NCBI GenBank assembly: GCA_016124895.1
Contig: WGMU01000150.1
Location: 1 to 39,448, forward strand
Origin: a bacterium
GTDB lineage: Bacteria; Planctomycetota; Planctomycetia; Planctomycetales; Planctomycetaceae
Reading direction: 5' to 3'
DNA length: 39,448 nt
Within the stretch, counting starts at the first letter, position 1. Each line of letters starts with the position of its first letter. The notes below the pieces were generated by a model. The model searched no databases, was not told the DNA's origin, and saw nothing but the letters and a program-made list of their open reading frames with translations. Positions 9,891-18,168 of the stretch are shown one piece after another. A program made the position numbers and the translations under genes.

Positions 9891-10529
9891 TCAACTCATC
9901 GCAGCGACACCGATCAGACTCCCGGCAATCAGCAGCAACAGCAGCCCGAGCAACCGCCAGACGCCGCGAGCGGTGATCAGAGAAATCAATCCACACAGAG
10001 CAGCAACTGCTCCGCTTCCGTAAACAATGAGGCTGGCAGTCCCAGCATCAACGACGTTCAGTTCGCGCTGCAGAACAACCGTCCCGAAGACCGTACCAGC
10101 AGCCGCAACCCAGCCGAGCACCGCCAGCAGATAGACCGATCGAGCCTGACCGACAACGTAATAGGGCGGCTTTGAAAGAAGCTCTTCAGCCTGAGCGCGT
10201 GACTCCACGACGGTCCAGACCTGTGTCAGTCCGGCAATTTCCAGCACTTCGTTGATCATCGTGCTGGAGTTGACAATGACCATGCCGCCGCCGCGTTCCT
10301 GTGTCGCCTTCCAGAGCCGGACGATCAACGCAACGATCGAACTGCCCATGAATTCCAGACGCGTCAGATCAAGCAGAAACACGGGATGCGCGAGCGTGCT
10401 GATTTGTGCCTTCAGATCGTCGCCGATCTGCTCGATGTCGCTCCAGCGGCAATTGGCGAGTGACTGATAGAACTCAAGAACTGCGAAACGCTTTCCGTTT
10501 TGAAACTGATAAGCGGGACTCTCAGTCAT
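9891..10529 (-). CDS. STAS-domain protein with C-terminal membrane spans
   Basis: A 212-residue protein with an N-terminal STAS domain (about 10-118) of the anti-sigma-factor antagonist type. The conserved strand-loop-helix reads FLLDLTRLEFMGSSIVALIV; Ser63 or Ser64 sits where SpoIIAA-like proteins are phosphorylated. The C-terminal 80 residues form three hydrophobic spans (about 131-152, 163-183, 187-210). This order, STAS first and membrane second, is the reverse of SulP transporters. The ATG at 10529 begins the STAS domain; a longer reading from 10646 adds 39 residues of non-conserved-looking sequence. A weak GGAG lies about 12 bases upstream. It is 170 bp ahead of the GspE-type gene on the same strand. 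Confidence 0.78.
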   Translation of the reverse strand: MTESPAYQFQNGKRFAVLEFYQSLANCRWSDIEQIGDDLKAQISTLAHPVFLLDLTRLEFMGSSIVALIVRLWKATQERGGGMVIVNSSTMINEVLEIAGLTQVWTVVESRAQAEELLSKPPYYVVGQARSVYLLAVLGWVAAAGTVFGTVVLQRELNVVDAGTASLIVYGSGAVAALCGLISLITARGVWRLLGLLLLLIAGSLIGVAAMS

Positions 10530-10747
10530 CCTGTGTGCCGTCTCCGGAATGCGGCGGCGAATCTCTGGCCCGCCTTGATGTGCCCCGAACTTCCCAAGTG
10601 GGAGCTTCGATTCGACGCACAACTTAGTGAATCCGGAGCTTTGCACAAATCCGAATCAACTGAATCCAGTAAGCCCGGATGCTGACGCCGGCATTCGACG
10701 CGGTATCGAACGCATTTAAACACCTGCAGGATGAGCGGAGGCTACAT

Positions 10748-11311
10748 CTACTGAACAGGTTGCAGAACCGCTGGTTCGTCAGCCGCCTCTGTATCGGCGG
10801 TTTCGATCGTGTCGAGATCGCTCAGCAGATTTGTCACGACGTTGTCGAGAACGGCGCTGACGTTCTCAATTTCTCCGCCAGATTCAACGTCTGTCTCGAC
10901 AGGATCTGCCCCAAAGAGCCGCTGCCGCAATGCGTGAGCCCCCGTCTCGACCTCGCAGCCTGATGCAAACTGATCGAGAAACGCGGGGTCAACAAAAAGG
11001 AAAACCGGCGAAGGAAGTTCAAGCTGCGTGGCAGCCTGGCGGAGCAACTGCACATCCTCAGAACTGAGTTCGTGGCGTTCGGCCAGTTCGTCGAACGGTG
11101 AACGGACCGGCGTTCGATCGACCGACGCGGCCGACGACAGAGTCAGCGATCGATCACGCAGCGTCCGCAGACAGACATAAACGGCTCCGCAGGCCAGCGT
11201 CGTCATGGTGAGGCCGATCACCCACCATGCCGGCTGCGAAATGACAGCCAGCAACGGCAGATCCACCACTGCAATCTCCAGCATCCCGGACAGAGAAACT
11301 TTACTCAACAT
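10748..11311 (-). CDS. membrane protein of unknown function
   Basis: A 187-residue protein with two N-terminal hydrophobic stretches (about 7-25 and 30-48) and a cytoplasmic helical region carrying FDELAERHELSSEDVQLLRQAA and FLFVDPAFLDQF. That region faintly recalls the helical segment beside PilZ domains in some proteins, but I cannot name the family. The C-terminal 50 residues are acidic. The ATG at 11311 has AGAGG seven to eight bases upstream. An alternative in-frame ATG at 11326 overlaps the stop of the HEAT-repeat gene as ATGA; either way the two genes are almost certainly co-translated. Confidence 0.72.
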   Translation of the reverse strand: MLSKVSLSGMLEIAVVDLPLLAVISQPAWWVIGLTMTTLACGAVYVCLRTLRDRSLTLSSAASVDRTPVRSPFDELAERHELSSEDVQLLRQAATQLELPSPVFLFVDPAFLDQFASGCEVETGAHALRQRLFGADPVETDVESGGEIENVSAVLDNVVTNLLSDLDTIETADTEAADEPAVLQPVQ

Positions 11312-11322
11312 TACAATTCCTC

Positions 11323-12996
11323 TCATGCAGACGGCTCTGCTGCCAGCGTCTGCTCCGTCGGCCTTTGACGCTGTTCGATCCGATGCAACGCTTCGCGGAC
11401 GGCTTCGCGAACCTGACGCTGCTCGTCACCGGCCATACTGCTGATGACCTGCAGTGCTGCAGGCGAATCGCTTTTCGACAACGCCTCAATTACCGCTCGC
11501 CGGACCGACCACTCGGGTTCTTCCAGCAGCACCGTGAGCGATGGCAGCAGCTCATCGACGAGGCCCAGTTCACCAATTGCCCGCGTCGCCCGAACGCGGC
11601 GCCAGTGAAACGCGTGCGAAAGTTCCTCGCGAAACTCATCCAGAACATGCGGATTGATTTTCTGCAGTAACTGACCGCAACGATGACAAGTCGACTGAGG
11701 CAGTGATTCAAACAGATCGAAGACTCGCTCGACATTGAAACTGGCCAGTTCTTCGCGAGCGGCATCGCGGACCTGCGGCCGCTCGGAGTCAAGCCGCTGC
11801 AGCAGATGCTGAAACGTGTCAGGCACTTTCTGCGAGCGCAACTGCTGAGTCGCCCAGGCTTCGACGTCGTTATCCGCGTCGACCAGGGCATTGTACAGAA
11901 TGTGCTGCACCTCTTTGTGTGGCAGCCAGTTCAAAACGTCTGAAGCCGCCGCCCGGCCGGAACCACTCGAATGCCGGACGACCCACTTCTTGATGTCGTT
12001 CTTGTCGTCGCGTTCGAGACTCGTGCAGTTCAGCAGTGCAATCAGACGATCATGCAGTGACGGGGGGATCTGCTGCAGCGTCGGATGTTCTGTCGTCAGC
12101 CAGGGCAACGCTCCGGCACGTTTGATGTTGGCTTCGAGACAGCTCGTTATGCGGCGCGGCATCCACGTCAGCAGCGACAGTACGAATTCCTGGTCATCGC
12201 GTTTGCTCAGAGCGTCTGTAAATACCGGCATCGGGGCAAGCAGCTTCTGCGCCTCACAGATCGTCTCAAAGATCGGCCTCGACTTCAGGGTCAACAGCGA
12301 CTCGGCAACTATCTCCTTACAGTCAGCGCCGTATTTCGAGCAAACACTTTTGACCTCCTCTTCGTCCGGGCGTCCTAGAATCAGAATCGCATCGATCGCC
12401 GGGACCGGGTTCATCAGCCGATCAAACTGAAAAATTGAACGACTCAATTCGCTCAGCAGTTCGATGCGCAGCACTCGGGCATGATCAAAGTCGATGCCCG
12501 GCAGATAAGAGCTGTCGTCGGTGAGCAACCGCATTGCCAGTTCTTCGGCCTGGTGACGAATCGCAATTGACGCGACGTCCCGAATGTCCCCGTCCCAGTG
12601 TTCGAGCTGTGCCAGAACGTCTGAAAAATGCCCGATACAGCCGCAGCGGCGCACGAATTCAATCGCGTTTCTCAGTTCGTACTTGTCGCCGCGCTGAAAG
12701 CATTGCCTGAGAGGTGCCGTGAACCGTTCCGGCTCACGCGAGAGGGCTACACACACATCGTCCCGCAGTGTGTCAACCTCGCGAATCAGATTCAGAATAG
12801 TGAGCTGACTGCGGTGCTCGATAATTGCCTGCGACGCCAGACACCGACACGGCTTGTCCCCGCTGTTCAGCGCGGCAAGCAGAGCATCCGACGCTTCTGT
12901 CGATGCACTCTCAGCCAGTGTCTTGAATGTCAGACTTTTCGGGTCGTCACGTCTGCTCACTGAATCGCCGCTTCCGTGTCTCGCTGCGGAGTCCAC
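11323..12996 (-). CDS. HEAT-repeat protein
   Basis: A 557-residue soluble helical-repeat protein. Repeats of about 30 residues are clearest in the C-terminal third, with paired helices such as VRDAAREELASFN, RRVRATRAIGELG, WSVRRAVIEALSKS and RQVREAVREALHRIE. The N-terminal region also reads as degenerate HEAT repeats (ASQAIIEHRS, IRDVASIAIRHQAEELAMRLL). No enzymatic motif is visible; such proteins act as scaffolds or interaction surfaces. The start at 12996 is a GTG without a strong Shine-Dalgarno, so the true start could lie up to about 20 codons downstream. Its stop overlaps the possible start of the following membrane-protein gene, so the two probably form an operon. Confidence 0.8.
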   Translation of the reverse strand: MDSAARHGSGDSVSRRDDPKSLTFKTLAESASTEASDALLAALNSGDKPCRCLASQAIIEHRSQLTILNLIREVDTLRDDVCVALSREPERFTAPLRQCFQRGDKYELRNAIEFVRRCGCIGHFSDVLAQLEHWDGDIRDVASIAIRHQAEELAMRLLTDDSSYLPGIDFDHARVLRIELLSELSRSIFQFDRLMNPVPAIDAILILGRPDEEEVKSVCSKYGADCKEIVAESLLTLKSRPIFETICEAQKLLAPMPVFTDALSKRDDQEFVLSLLTWMPRRITSCLEANIKRAGALPWLTTEHPTLQQIPPSLHDRLIALLNCTSLERDDKNDIKKWVVRHSSGSGRAAASDVLNWLPHKEVQHILYNALVDADNDVEAWATQQLRSQKVPDTFQHLLQRLDSERPQVRDAAREELASFNVERVFDLFESLPQSTCHRCGQLLQKINPHVLDEFREELSHAFHWRRVRATRAIGELGLVDELLPSLTVLLEEPEWSVRRAVIEALSKSDSPAALQVISSMAGDEQRQVREAVREALHRIEQRQRPTEQTLAAEPSA

Positions 12997-13181
12997 TGAA
13001 CCCGGCAGACATCACCGGATTCCAACAGTCGAAGTGTGACGCCGCGCCGTACGGGCGCAGTAGTTCTGCGGCAACTTTTCGCAATTGGCTGAAGTTCACG
13101 GTCGGATAATCGACAGAACCGGCCGACTTGAAAGCCAGCGGCGGCATTTACCTCAGCCGTTACGGCAGCAACTGGTGCGAG

Positions 13182-14030
13182 TTACTTCTTCGGCATCCAG
13201 TTGACGCGGACGCCGATCTTCTTCAATTCGGCAATCTGCTGATCGCGTCTGGCGGCGTCGATTGGATTTCCATCAAGGTACAGCTTCCAGTACGGAGCGA
13301 ACCGCTTTTCACCCTCGGCATCCTTGCGTGCCATTTCGATCAGCGGCCCGAAGTCCTTGATCTGATTGTCCTGCAGAAACGTGAATCGCAGTTCGGTCAA
13401 CCCGGTCAGTGGAGCGAGATCCTCGACACGATTCCCCTTCAAATTGAGATTCGCCAGCCATTTCAAGCCAGCCAGCGGCTTCAGATCACTGACCTGATTT
13501 CCTTCCAGATACAGCGACGACAGCTTCGGCAGATCCTTGATCGGTTCAAGCGAAGCAACTTTGTTGCCCGAGAGGTACAGAGCCTGCAGCGCCTTGATAC
13601 CTTCCAAAGGTGCGACGTCGGAAACCTCGTTCCCTTCGAGCTGCAGATACTGGATTTTCGCCAGTTCCTTCAGTGCGCTGACGTCTTTGACTTTGTTTCC
13701 CGACAGGTCGACCGACTGCAGATTCTTCAGGCCAGCCAGCGGAGTCAGGTCTTCAACCTCGTTCCCTGCCACGTCAATCAGCACCAGGCTCGTACACTTC
13801 TCCAGTCCGGCGAGCGATTTGATGCCCTTCTTCTTCGCCGCCACCTGAAAAACGTTCTTCAGATCTTCTTCCTTGATCTCTTCTTTGCCCTGCTTTCGCA
13901 GTACGTCCTTGATGACCGCTTCCAGTGCCTCGTCCGGAAAGATCTCACCAGCCGTTGTCAGGCACGGCGATACAAGCCCGGCAACAGCAGACAGCAGACA
14001 GCAGATCGACAGTCGAAAAACGGCAGGCAT
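13182..14030 (-). CDS. secreted leucine-rich-repeat protein
   Basis: A 282-residue exported protein. A Sec signal peptide occupies about 1-28 (ends TTAGE). The region to about 65 is charged and may be an internalin-like cap (EIFPDEALEAVIKDVL). From about 70 to 230 there are at least six 22-residue leucine-rich repeats of the internalin type, each with LxxLxLxGNxVxDLxPLxGL spacing. The C-terminal 45 residues include KLYLDGNPI, a last degenerate repeat. AGGAG lies eight bases upstream of the ATG. The protein is probably a surface or periplasmic binding module; its ligand is unknown and no enzymatic partner is fused. Confidence 0.88.
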   Translation of the reverse strand: MPAVFRLSICCLLSAVAGLVSPCLTTAGEIFPDEALEAVIKDVLRKQGKEEIKEEDLKNVFQVAAKKKGIKSLAGLEKCTSLVLIDVAGNEVEDLTPLAGLKNLQSVDLSGNKVKDVSALKELAKIQYLQLEGNEVSDVAPLEGIKALQALYLSGNKVASLEPIKDLPKLSSLYLEGNQVSDLKPLAGLKWLANLNLKGNRVEDLAPLTGLTELRFTFLQDNQIKDFGPLIEMARKDAEGEKRFAPYWKLYLDGNPIDAARRDQQIAELKKIGVRVNWMPKK

Positions 14031-14164
14031 GGCAACATCTCCTGAAGAATTCGAGCGGCAGGACGTCTATGGAGGCAGGCAGCGGGCACGTCGCGGGAGT
14101 CCGAGTCTAGTCAGCTCGCCGTCGAGGCAACAGCGAACCAGCGGGCTGAGTGAACTGCGACAGT

Positions 14165-14740
14165 TCAAATGTCGCGACCGGGAATTGCCGGAGCAAGCAC
14201 AGGTGCGGCATCCAGCGTTTCGTCGATCAGCGTTAAGAAGTCCGGCAGACCGGCAAGTGGATCGCGTTCCACAGATCGCAGCAGCGTGGCCCGGCCATTG
14301 GCCAGTTCATCGCGCAGGACCTGCAGACGATTCGTCATTGATGTCAGAAACGCATCCAGCTCGCCAGTGTCGAGGTCATGCCGGACAAGTGTCGTTTCGG
14401 TTTCGGTCCGCTCGCGATAAATCCGTGCCAGCGTGTCCCCCTGAGTCCGGTAAAGAAAACCGGCGACGTATGCACGTCTCAGTCGGCCTTCCTGATCAAA
14501 CTGATAGACAGGATCGGCGCCCAGATACAGACACAGACTGCCGTTACGTTTGACACCGGTCACGACCGGATCTGCTTCACCAGGCACCTGCCATTCGGCA
14601 CGGTCCGGCAATCCCTGCGCTTCGCGAATCAGGTCCTCACGATCGGACTCGTTTCTCGCCATTTGAATATTCCAGGTGGTGCTCAGGCAGTGTCCAGACA
14701 GTTGAAACTCGATGAGCGTTTCACGCGGATGTTCCGCCAT
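14165..14740 (-). CDS. conserved hypothetical protein
   Basis: A 191-residue soluble protein that I do not recognise by function. The middle contains GSLCLYLGADPVYQF and GRLRRAYVAGFLYRTQG, a pattern I believe recurs in planctomycete proteins of this size; the C-terminal half is helical (LTSMTNRLQVLRDEL, LLRSVERDPLAG). No signal peptide, membrane span or catalytic motif is seen. The ATG at 14740 begins MAEHPRETL. A longer open frame to 15103 runs into the divergent M24-like gene and is not credible. The two genes diverge from a 130-bp shared gap and may be co-regulated. Confidence 0.7.
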   Translation of the reverse strand: MAEHPRETLIEFQLSGHCLSTTWNIQMARNESDREDLIREAQGLPDRAEWQVPGEADPVVTGVKRNGSLCLYLGADPVYQFDQEGRLRRAYVAGFLYRTQGDTLARIYRERTETETTLVRHDLDTGELDAFLTSMTNRLQVLRDELANGRATLLRSVERDPLAGLPDFLTLIDETLDAAPVLAPAIPGRDI

Positions 14741-14870
14741 AGAACCTGAATCCAGTCGGGTGGAACTGCCGCAAAAACCGGGGAAATCGCGAAAATCGTA
14801 TCTGTGCTGATGGGAGACTGGTATCCTTCCCGCAGCACGATTGGCGAGAGACCACAGAGCAGGGCGCGGC

Positions 14871-16031
14871 ATGTCGACGGCTGATCTTCTTTCCGGATTT
14901 GCATCATCGGGGGAGTTCCACGCGATTGATATCGAGCGTGCCAGTCTGATCGAGACGCGCCACCAGATGCTCGGCGACCTGATTTGCGAGCAGGGACTTG
15001 ACGGACTTCTGCTGACCCGGCCGTCCAATTTCGCCTGGTTCACCGTCGGCTGCGATTCGACCCGCGGAAGCTGGAACGACGTGACCTCGGCATTGTTTAT
15101 CACGCCGGATGCCCGGGTCGTTCTGTCCCGGAATACGGACTCCGGCCAGTTGTTCGATCGACAGATCCCCGGTCTCGGCTTTCAGCTTAAGGAGCGCGTC
15201 TGGACTGAAGGTCGGGAAGTTCTGATGAGCGACATCTGCCGGTCGCGCAATGTGGCCTGTGATCAGCCGTACGAGAACTGCCCCGATATCTCGCCGCAAC
15301 TCGCCGGGATGCGGTTGCCGCTGGCGGATTGCGAAATGAAGTCGCTGGCGCGGACCGGCGAAATGCTCGCGCACGCGATCGAAGCGACCGCTCGCAACTT
15401 CCAGCGTGGGGAAACCGAAGCCGAAGTCGCAGGCCAGATCGCCCACCGCCTGATGCGCCATCGTTTGACGCCGGTCCGCATTCAGGTCTGGGCCGACGGT
15501 CAGGGCGAACGTTACCGGCACTGGAGTTACGGTGAGGCAGCAATCGAAAGCTTCTGCACGCTGACAGCAATTGCGAAGCGGAATGGACTGCATGTCGGAG
15601 CGTCACGGACCGTCAGCTTCGGAACGCCATCCAGAGAATTTCGAGCGGCACATCTCGACAGCCTGCTCGTCGAATCGACCGGCATCTTCTTTTCGCGGCG
15701 GGAATGGGAGGTCTACGAGACCTGGAACCGCATCGAGCGGATTTATGAAAAGTATGGCCACACAGAAGAGTGGCATTTCGCGGATCAGGGCTGTGCCACC
15801 GGATACGAACTGTGCGAGGTTCCCATCGTGCCCCGCAGTGAATATCGCTTCCAGGCCGGTGTCCCCATTTACTGGCACTCGTCCATCGGGCCGGCTCTGT
15901 CGAGTGATACGGTACTGATCGCTGATGATGGACTGTCGATTGTAACCCGCATGGAAAACTGGCCGCGGATCGACATCGATGTCAAAGGCGTCAATCTCTC
16001 GCGTCCAGACATCCTTATCAGGCCCGAATAA
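14871..16031 (+). CDS. M24 (Xaa-Pro peptidase-like) family protein, metal ligands apparently lost
   Basis: A 386-residue protein with the two-domain plan of the M24 family: a creatinase-like N-terminal domain (about 25-150, including DGLLLTRPSNFAWFTVG) and a pita-bread domain (about 155-365). Aligned by eye with active members, the usual Asp ligand strand reads GLHVGASRTVSFG (239-251) with no aspartates, and the usual GHGIG...HE.P stretch reads GCATGYELCEVP (307-318), with cysteines where the histidines would be. It therefore looks like a non-catalytic or re-purposed member. The ATG at 14871 is chosen over the TTG at 14841 because AGGG precedes it by six to seven bases. It diverges from the conserved hypothetical gene at 14165-14740. 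Confidence 0.75.
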   Translation: MSTADLLSGFASSGEFHAIDIERASLIETRHQMLGDLICEQGLDGLLLTRPSNFAWFTVGCDSTRGSWNDVTSALFITPDARVVLSRNTDSGQLFDRQIPGLGFQLKERVWTEGREVLMSDICRSRNVACDQPYENCPDISPQLAGMRLPLADCEMKSLARTGEMLAHAIEATARNFQRGETEAEVAGQIAHRLMRHRLTPVRIQVWADGQGERYRHWSYGEAAIESFCTLTAIAKRNGLHVGASRTVSFGTPSREFRAAHLDSLLVESTGIFFSRREWEVYETWNRIERIYEKYGHTEEWHFADQGCATGYELCEVPIVPRSEYRFQAGVPIYWHSSIGPALSSDTVLIADDGLSIVTRMENWPRIDIDVKGVNLSRPDILIRPE

Positions 16032-16148
16032 GGACCAGCCTGCAAATCACTGTCGCCAATAGTCGTCGGCCGCCCCTGAGTTCATTGAGACTGGTGGTAC
16101 GTTTCGGGCGAGGCTTTGCCCCGAGGACTTGCAGCGGCGCCAAACCTG

Positions 16149-16877
16149 TCAGAAGTTGCGCACAGCACCTGCCGTCATCGATCCATCGTGCAGGGCAGAG
16201 GCGACCAGGACGCCGTCGATACCGCCATCACGAAGCGTGCTCAGGTCGTCTGCTGACCGAATTCCTCCACCAGTAATCAGTTGCGACCTGGGTGCAAATT
16301 CACGAATTGCCTGGCAGAGCGGCAACGTTGGCACTCCGCCACTCATCCCAACTGCAGCAACGTCGAGCACGATCATCTGCTGCACACCAGCTTCCAGCAC
16401 CGCGGCGGCGACATCCATCGGCTCGTCTCCAATCAGATCTTTGAACGTCCGCACGAGCCGCCCGGCCTTCAAATCGAGACTGAAGAGAAGCTGCTCAGGC
16501 CCAAGATGATAAGTCAGCATCTCCAGCGACGAGAGCAGCGGCCAGGTTTCGAGTCCAGCAATCACGCGAGTCGCTCCGGCCGCCAGAACCATGTCCGCGT
16601 CAGCAGCGTTCCGAATTCCGGCGTCGACGAGTAACTCGAAGCCCTCGCCAGCCAGCTCGCAGAGCACGTCGCTGTTCAGCTCGCCGCGCAGAATGGCATC
16701 GAGATCCGCGACGTACAGCGTGCTCAGGCCGAACTGCTCACGAAATGCGTTCGCGACGTCGAGCGGATTCGACGACACCGCAATACGACTCTCAATGGGA
16801 CGATATTCGTCGCGTCTCCCGCCCACTCCGCGGACAACAACCGAGTTCAGAAGATCCAATACCGGGATCACGCGCAC
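16149..16877 (-). CDS. HisA-like TIM-barrel protein
   Basis: A 242-residue (beta/alpha)8 protein of the HisA/HisF superfamily. The first strand VIPVLDLL keeps the Asp corresponding to the catalytic base of HisA, and LFSLDLKAG (about 133-141) supplies the second Asp. Phosphate-binding glycine loops are seen in VDAGIR, LITGGGIRS and DGVLVASALHDG. The segment VVRGVGGRRDEYRPI differs from histidine-pathway HisA and resembles the HisA-related group found in methanogens, methylotrophs and planctomycetes. No other his genes are adjacent, so histidine synthesis is unlikely; a role near tetrahydromethanopterin cofactors is possible but inferred. The GTG start has GGAG about ten bases upstream, inside the end of the preceding gene 16 bp away, suggesting an operon. 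Confidence 0.78.
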   Translation of the reverse strand: MRVIPVLDLLNSVVVRGVGGRRDEYRPIESRIAVSSNPLDVANAFREQFGLSTLYVADLDAILRGELNSDVLCELAGEGFELLVDAGIRNAADADMVLAAGATRVIAGLETWPLLSSLEMLTYHLGPEQLLFSLDLKAGRLVRTFKDLIGDEPMDVAAAVLEAGVQQMIVLDVAAVGMSGGVPTLPLCQAIREFAPRSQLITGGGIRSADDLSTLRDGGIDGVLVASALHDGSMTAGAVRNF

Positions 16878-16893
16878 AGTCAGCGAACTCCAG

Positions 16894-17712
16894 CTATTTC
16901 CAGTTTTTGAGATGGGTGGTCAGCGCCCGTTCCGGGTCCGGCACGACCTGACGCAGATGAGCACTGAACGGCCCCGGCGGCTGCTCAGCCTGAATCGTCA
17001 GCAGATAACGCTGCAGCAGTTGCGTCACTTCCGGAGGGCCATGCAAAAGGAAATGTACCCAGGCCCACGCTTCCCGGTAGCTCGCCAGACTCACTTCTGA
17101 CAGTTCGTTCTTCGCTTCGAGCTTTGTCAGATTCGGTCGCCATGTCAGCCCGAACTTCACCGCCAGTGCGACGCGTTGCTGACTGGGATGCCCGGATGCC
17201 CGCTCAGTCGGTGGCGTCTCAAAATACTCAGCCAGTCCTTCATCGAGCCACAGTGGCAGAAAGGGCAACATTGAGTGCAGGATGGCGTGAGTCAGCTCGT
17301 GCCGCAAATCTGTCAGCAGTTCCCCATGGCGGTAACAGTAAACCCGTCCTGCGTCATCACCTCGAACAAATACTGCCCGGCGATTCGTCGCTTCCGGGGC
17401 GACCGAGCGAATCGCCCTCAGGAAGCCACGGCGACTCGTAAACAGATTGATCACAATCGGCTGGTCGGAAGGTTTGAGCCGCAGTGTCGCCACAAGATCG
17501 GCTTCGTGCTGATCGAGATGCCGCAGGAACTCAGCCAGTTCGTCGTCACCACCGATCGGAAACTCTGACCGAACCAGGAAACGTCCTGTCTGTCGAAAGT
17601 CGACCCAGTCGTCTGCAGCAGCGACCCGCAATGAAAGCAGATGCTCCACGAAAAGCAGCAGAGTCAGCGATATCAAAGACAGATTCTGCAGAAACCTGCA
17701 TCGAGCCAGCAT
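16894..17712 (-). CDS. secreted gluzincin-type metallopeptidase (DUF1570-like)
   Basis: A 272-residue exported protein with a signal peptide at about 1-33 (hydrophobic core LSLISLTLLLF, ending RVAAAD). The zinc motif HELTH lies at 138-142 and the downstream ligand motif LDEGLAEYF at about 156-164, the pattern of the peptidase MA-like / DUF1570 families. The substrate is unknown. Three in-frame starts are possible (17832, 17748, 17712); 17712 is preferred because it gives a normal short basic n-region before the hydrophobic core, but none has a clear Shine-Dalgarno. The HisA-like gene follows after 16 bp on the same strand. Confidence 0.8.
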   Translation of the reverse strand: MLARCRFLQNLSLISLTLLLFVEHLLSLRVAAADDWVDFRQTGRFLVRSEFPIGGDDELAEFLRHLDQHEADLVATLRLKPSDQPIVINLFTSRRGFLRAIRSVAPEATNRRAVFVRGDDAGRVYCYRHGELLTDLRHELTHAILHSMLPFLPLWLDEGLAEYFETPPTERASGHPSQQRVALAVKFGLTWRPNLTKLEAKNELSEVSLASYREAWAWVHFLLHGPPEVTQLLQRYLLTIQAEQPPGPFSAHLRQVVPDPERALTTHLKNWK

Positions 17713-17867
17713 ACCTGTCAGCCGGCTCTGCCTTGCAACACACATCATTGAAATAAGTTGCGCAGACTGAGCGCACTCGCCACTCGGGAGTCGGCTTGCC
17801 CGATTAGAAAACTGGCTGGTCAGGAACCGCACGGAGTTCCCCGATCAAAGCAGAACGGCAGAGCCGA

Positions 17868-18086
17868 TCAGATCACGCCGCCATGCGTTCGATACGGGGT
17901 GGCAAGATCGGGGAGTTCGAGTCCCCAAATCCGCTCCCAAATCCCGTTAATATGGCGCAGGCTCTCTGAGACGTAGATGAGCTGCCGGGTCCGCTGATCT
18001 GCCGATGATGAATAGATCGGGACGACGCAACCAATCTGGACGGCACAGGTTGCGGCCAGAATCAATGACAGCATGGACTTTCGCAT
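17868..18086 (-). CDS. 72-residue lipoprotein
   Basis: A tiny predicted lipoprotein with a signal peptide ending IGC (Cys20). The mature region contains TRQLIYVSESLRHING, followed by IWERIWGLELPDLATPYRTHGGVI at the C-terminus. The W-x-x-IW ... TPYRTHGG pattern is one I recall from small planctomycete proteins, though its function is unknown to me. GGAGG lies six to seven bases before the ATG, a strong Shine-Dalgarno, which supports translation. It sits between the HU gene (82 bp upstream) and the secreted peptidase gene, all on the minus strand. Confidence 0.82.
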   Translation of the reverse strand: MRKSMLSLILAATCAVQIGCVVPIYSSSADQRTRQLIYVSESLRHINGIWERIWGLELPDLATPYRTHGGVI

Positions 18087-18168
18087 GGAACTCCTCCGTG
18101 AGCTGGCGAAAGCAGACAGAAATTGACTGGGAGTTTTCCGACCGCGAATCCCTGCGGTTCAGAAATCG

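Noticed and set aside
14165-15103. Long minus-strand open frame of 312 codons.
   Set aside because: Its first 121 codons run antisense through the M24-like gene and the divergent gap; only the part from 14740 looks like a protein.
17910-17926. GGGGAGTTCGAGTCCCC resembles a tRNA T-arm on the plus strand.
   Set aside because: It lies inside the minus-strand lipoprotein gene, and no matching acceptor, D-arm or anticodon arm can be placed upstream.
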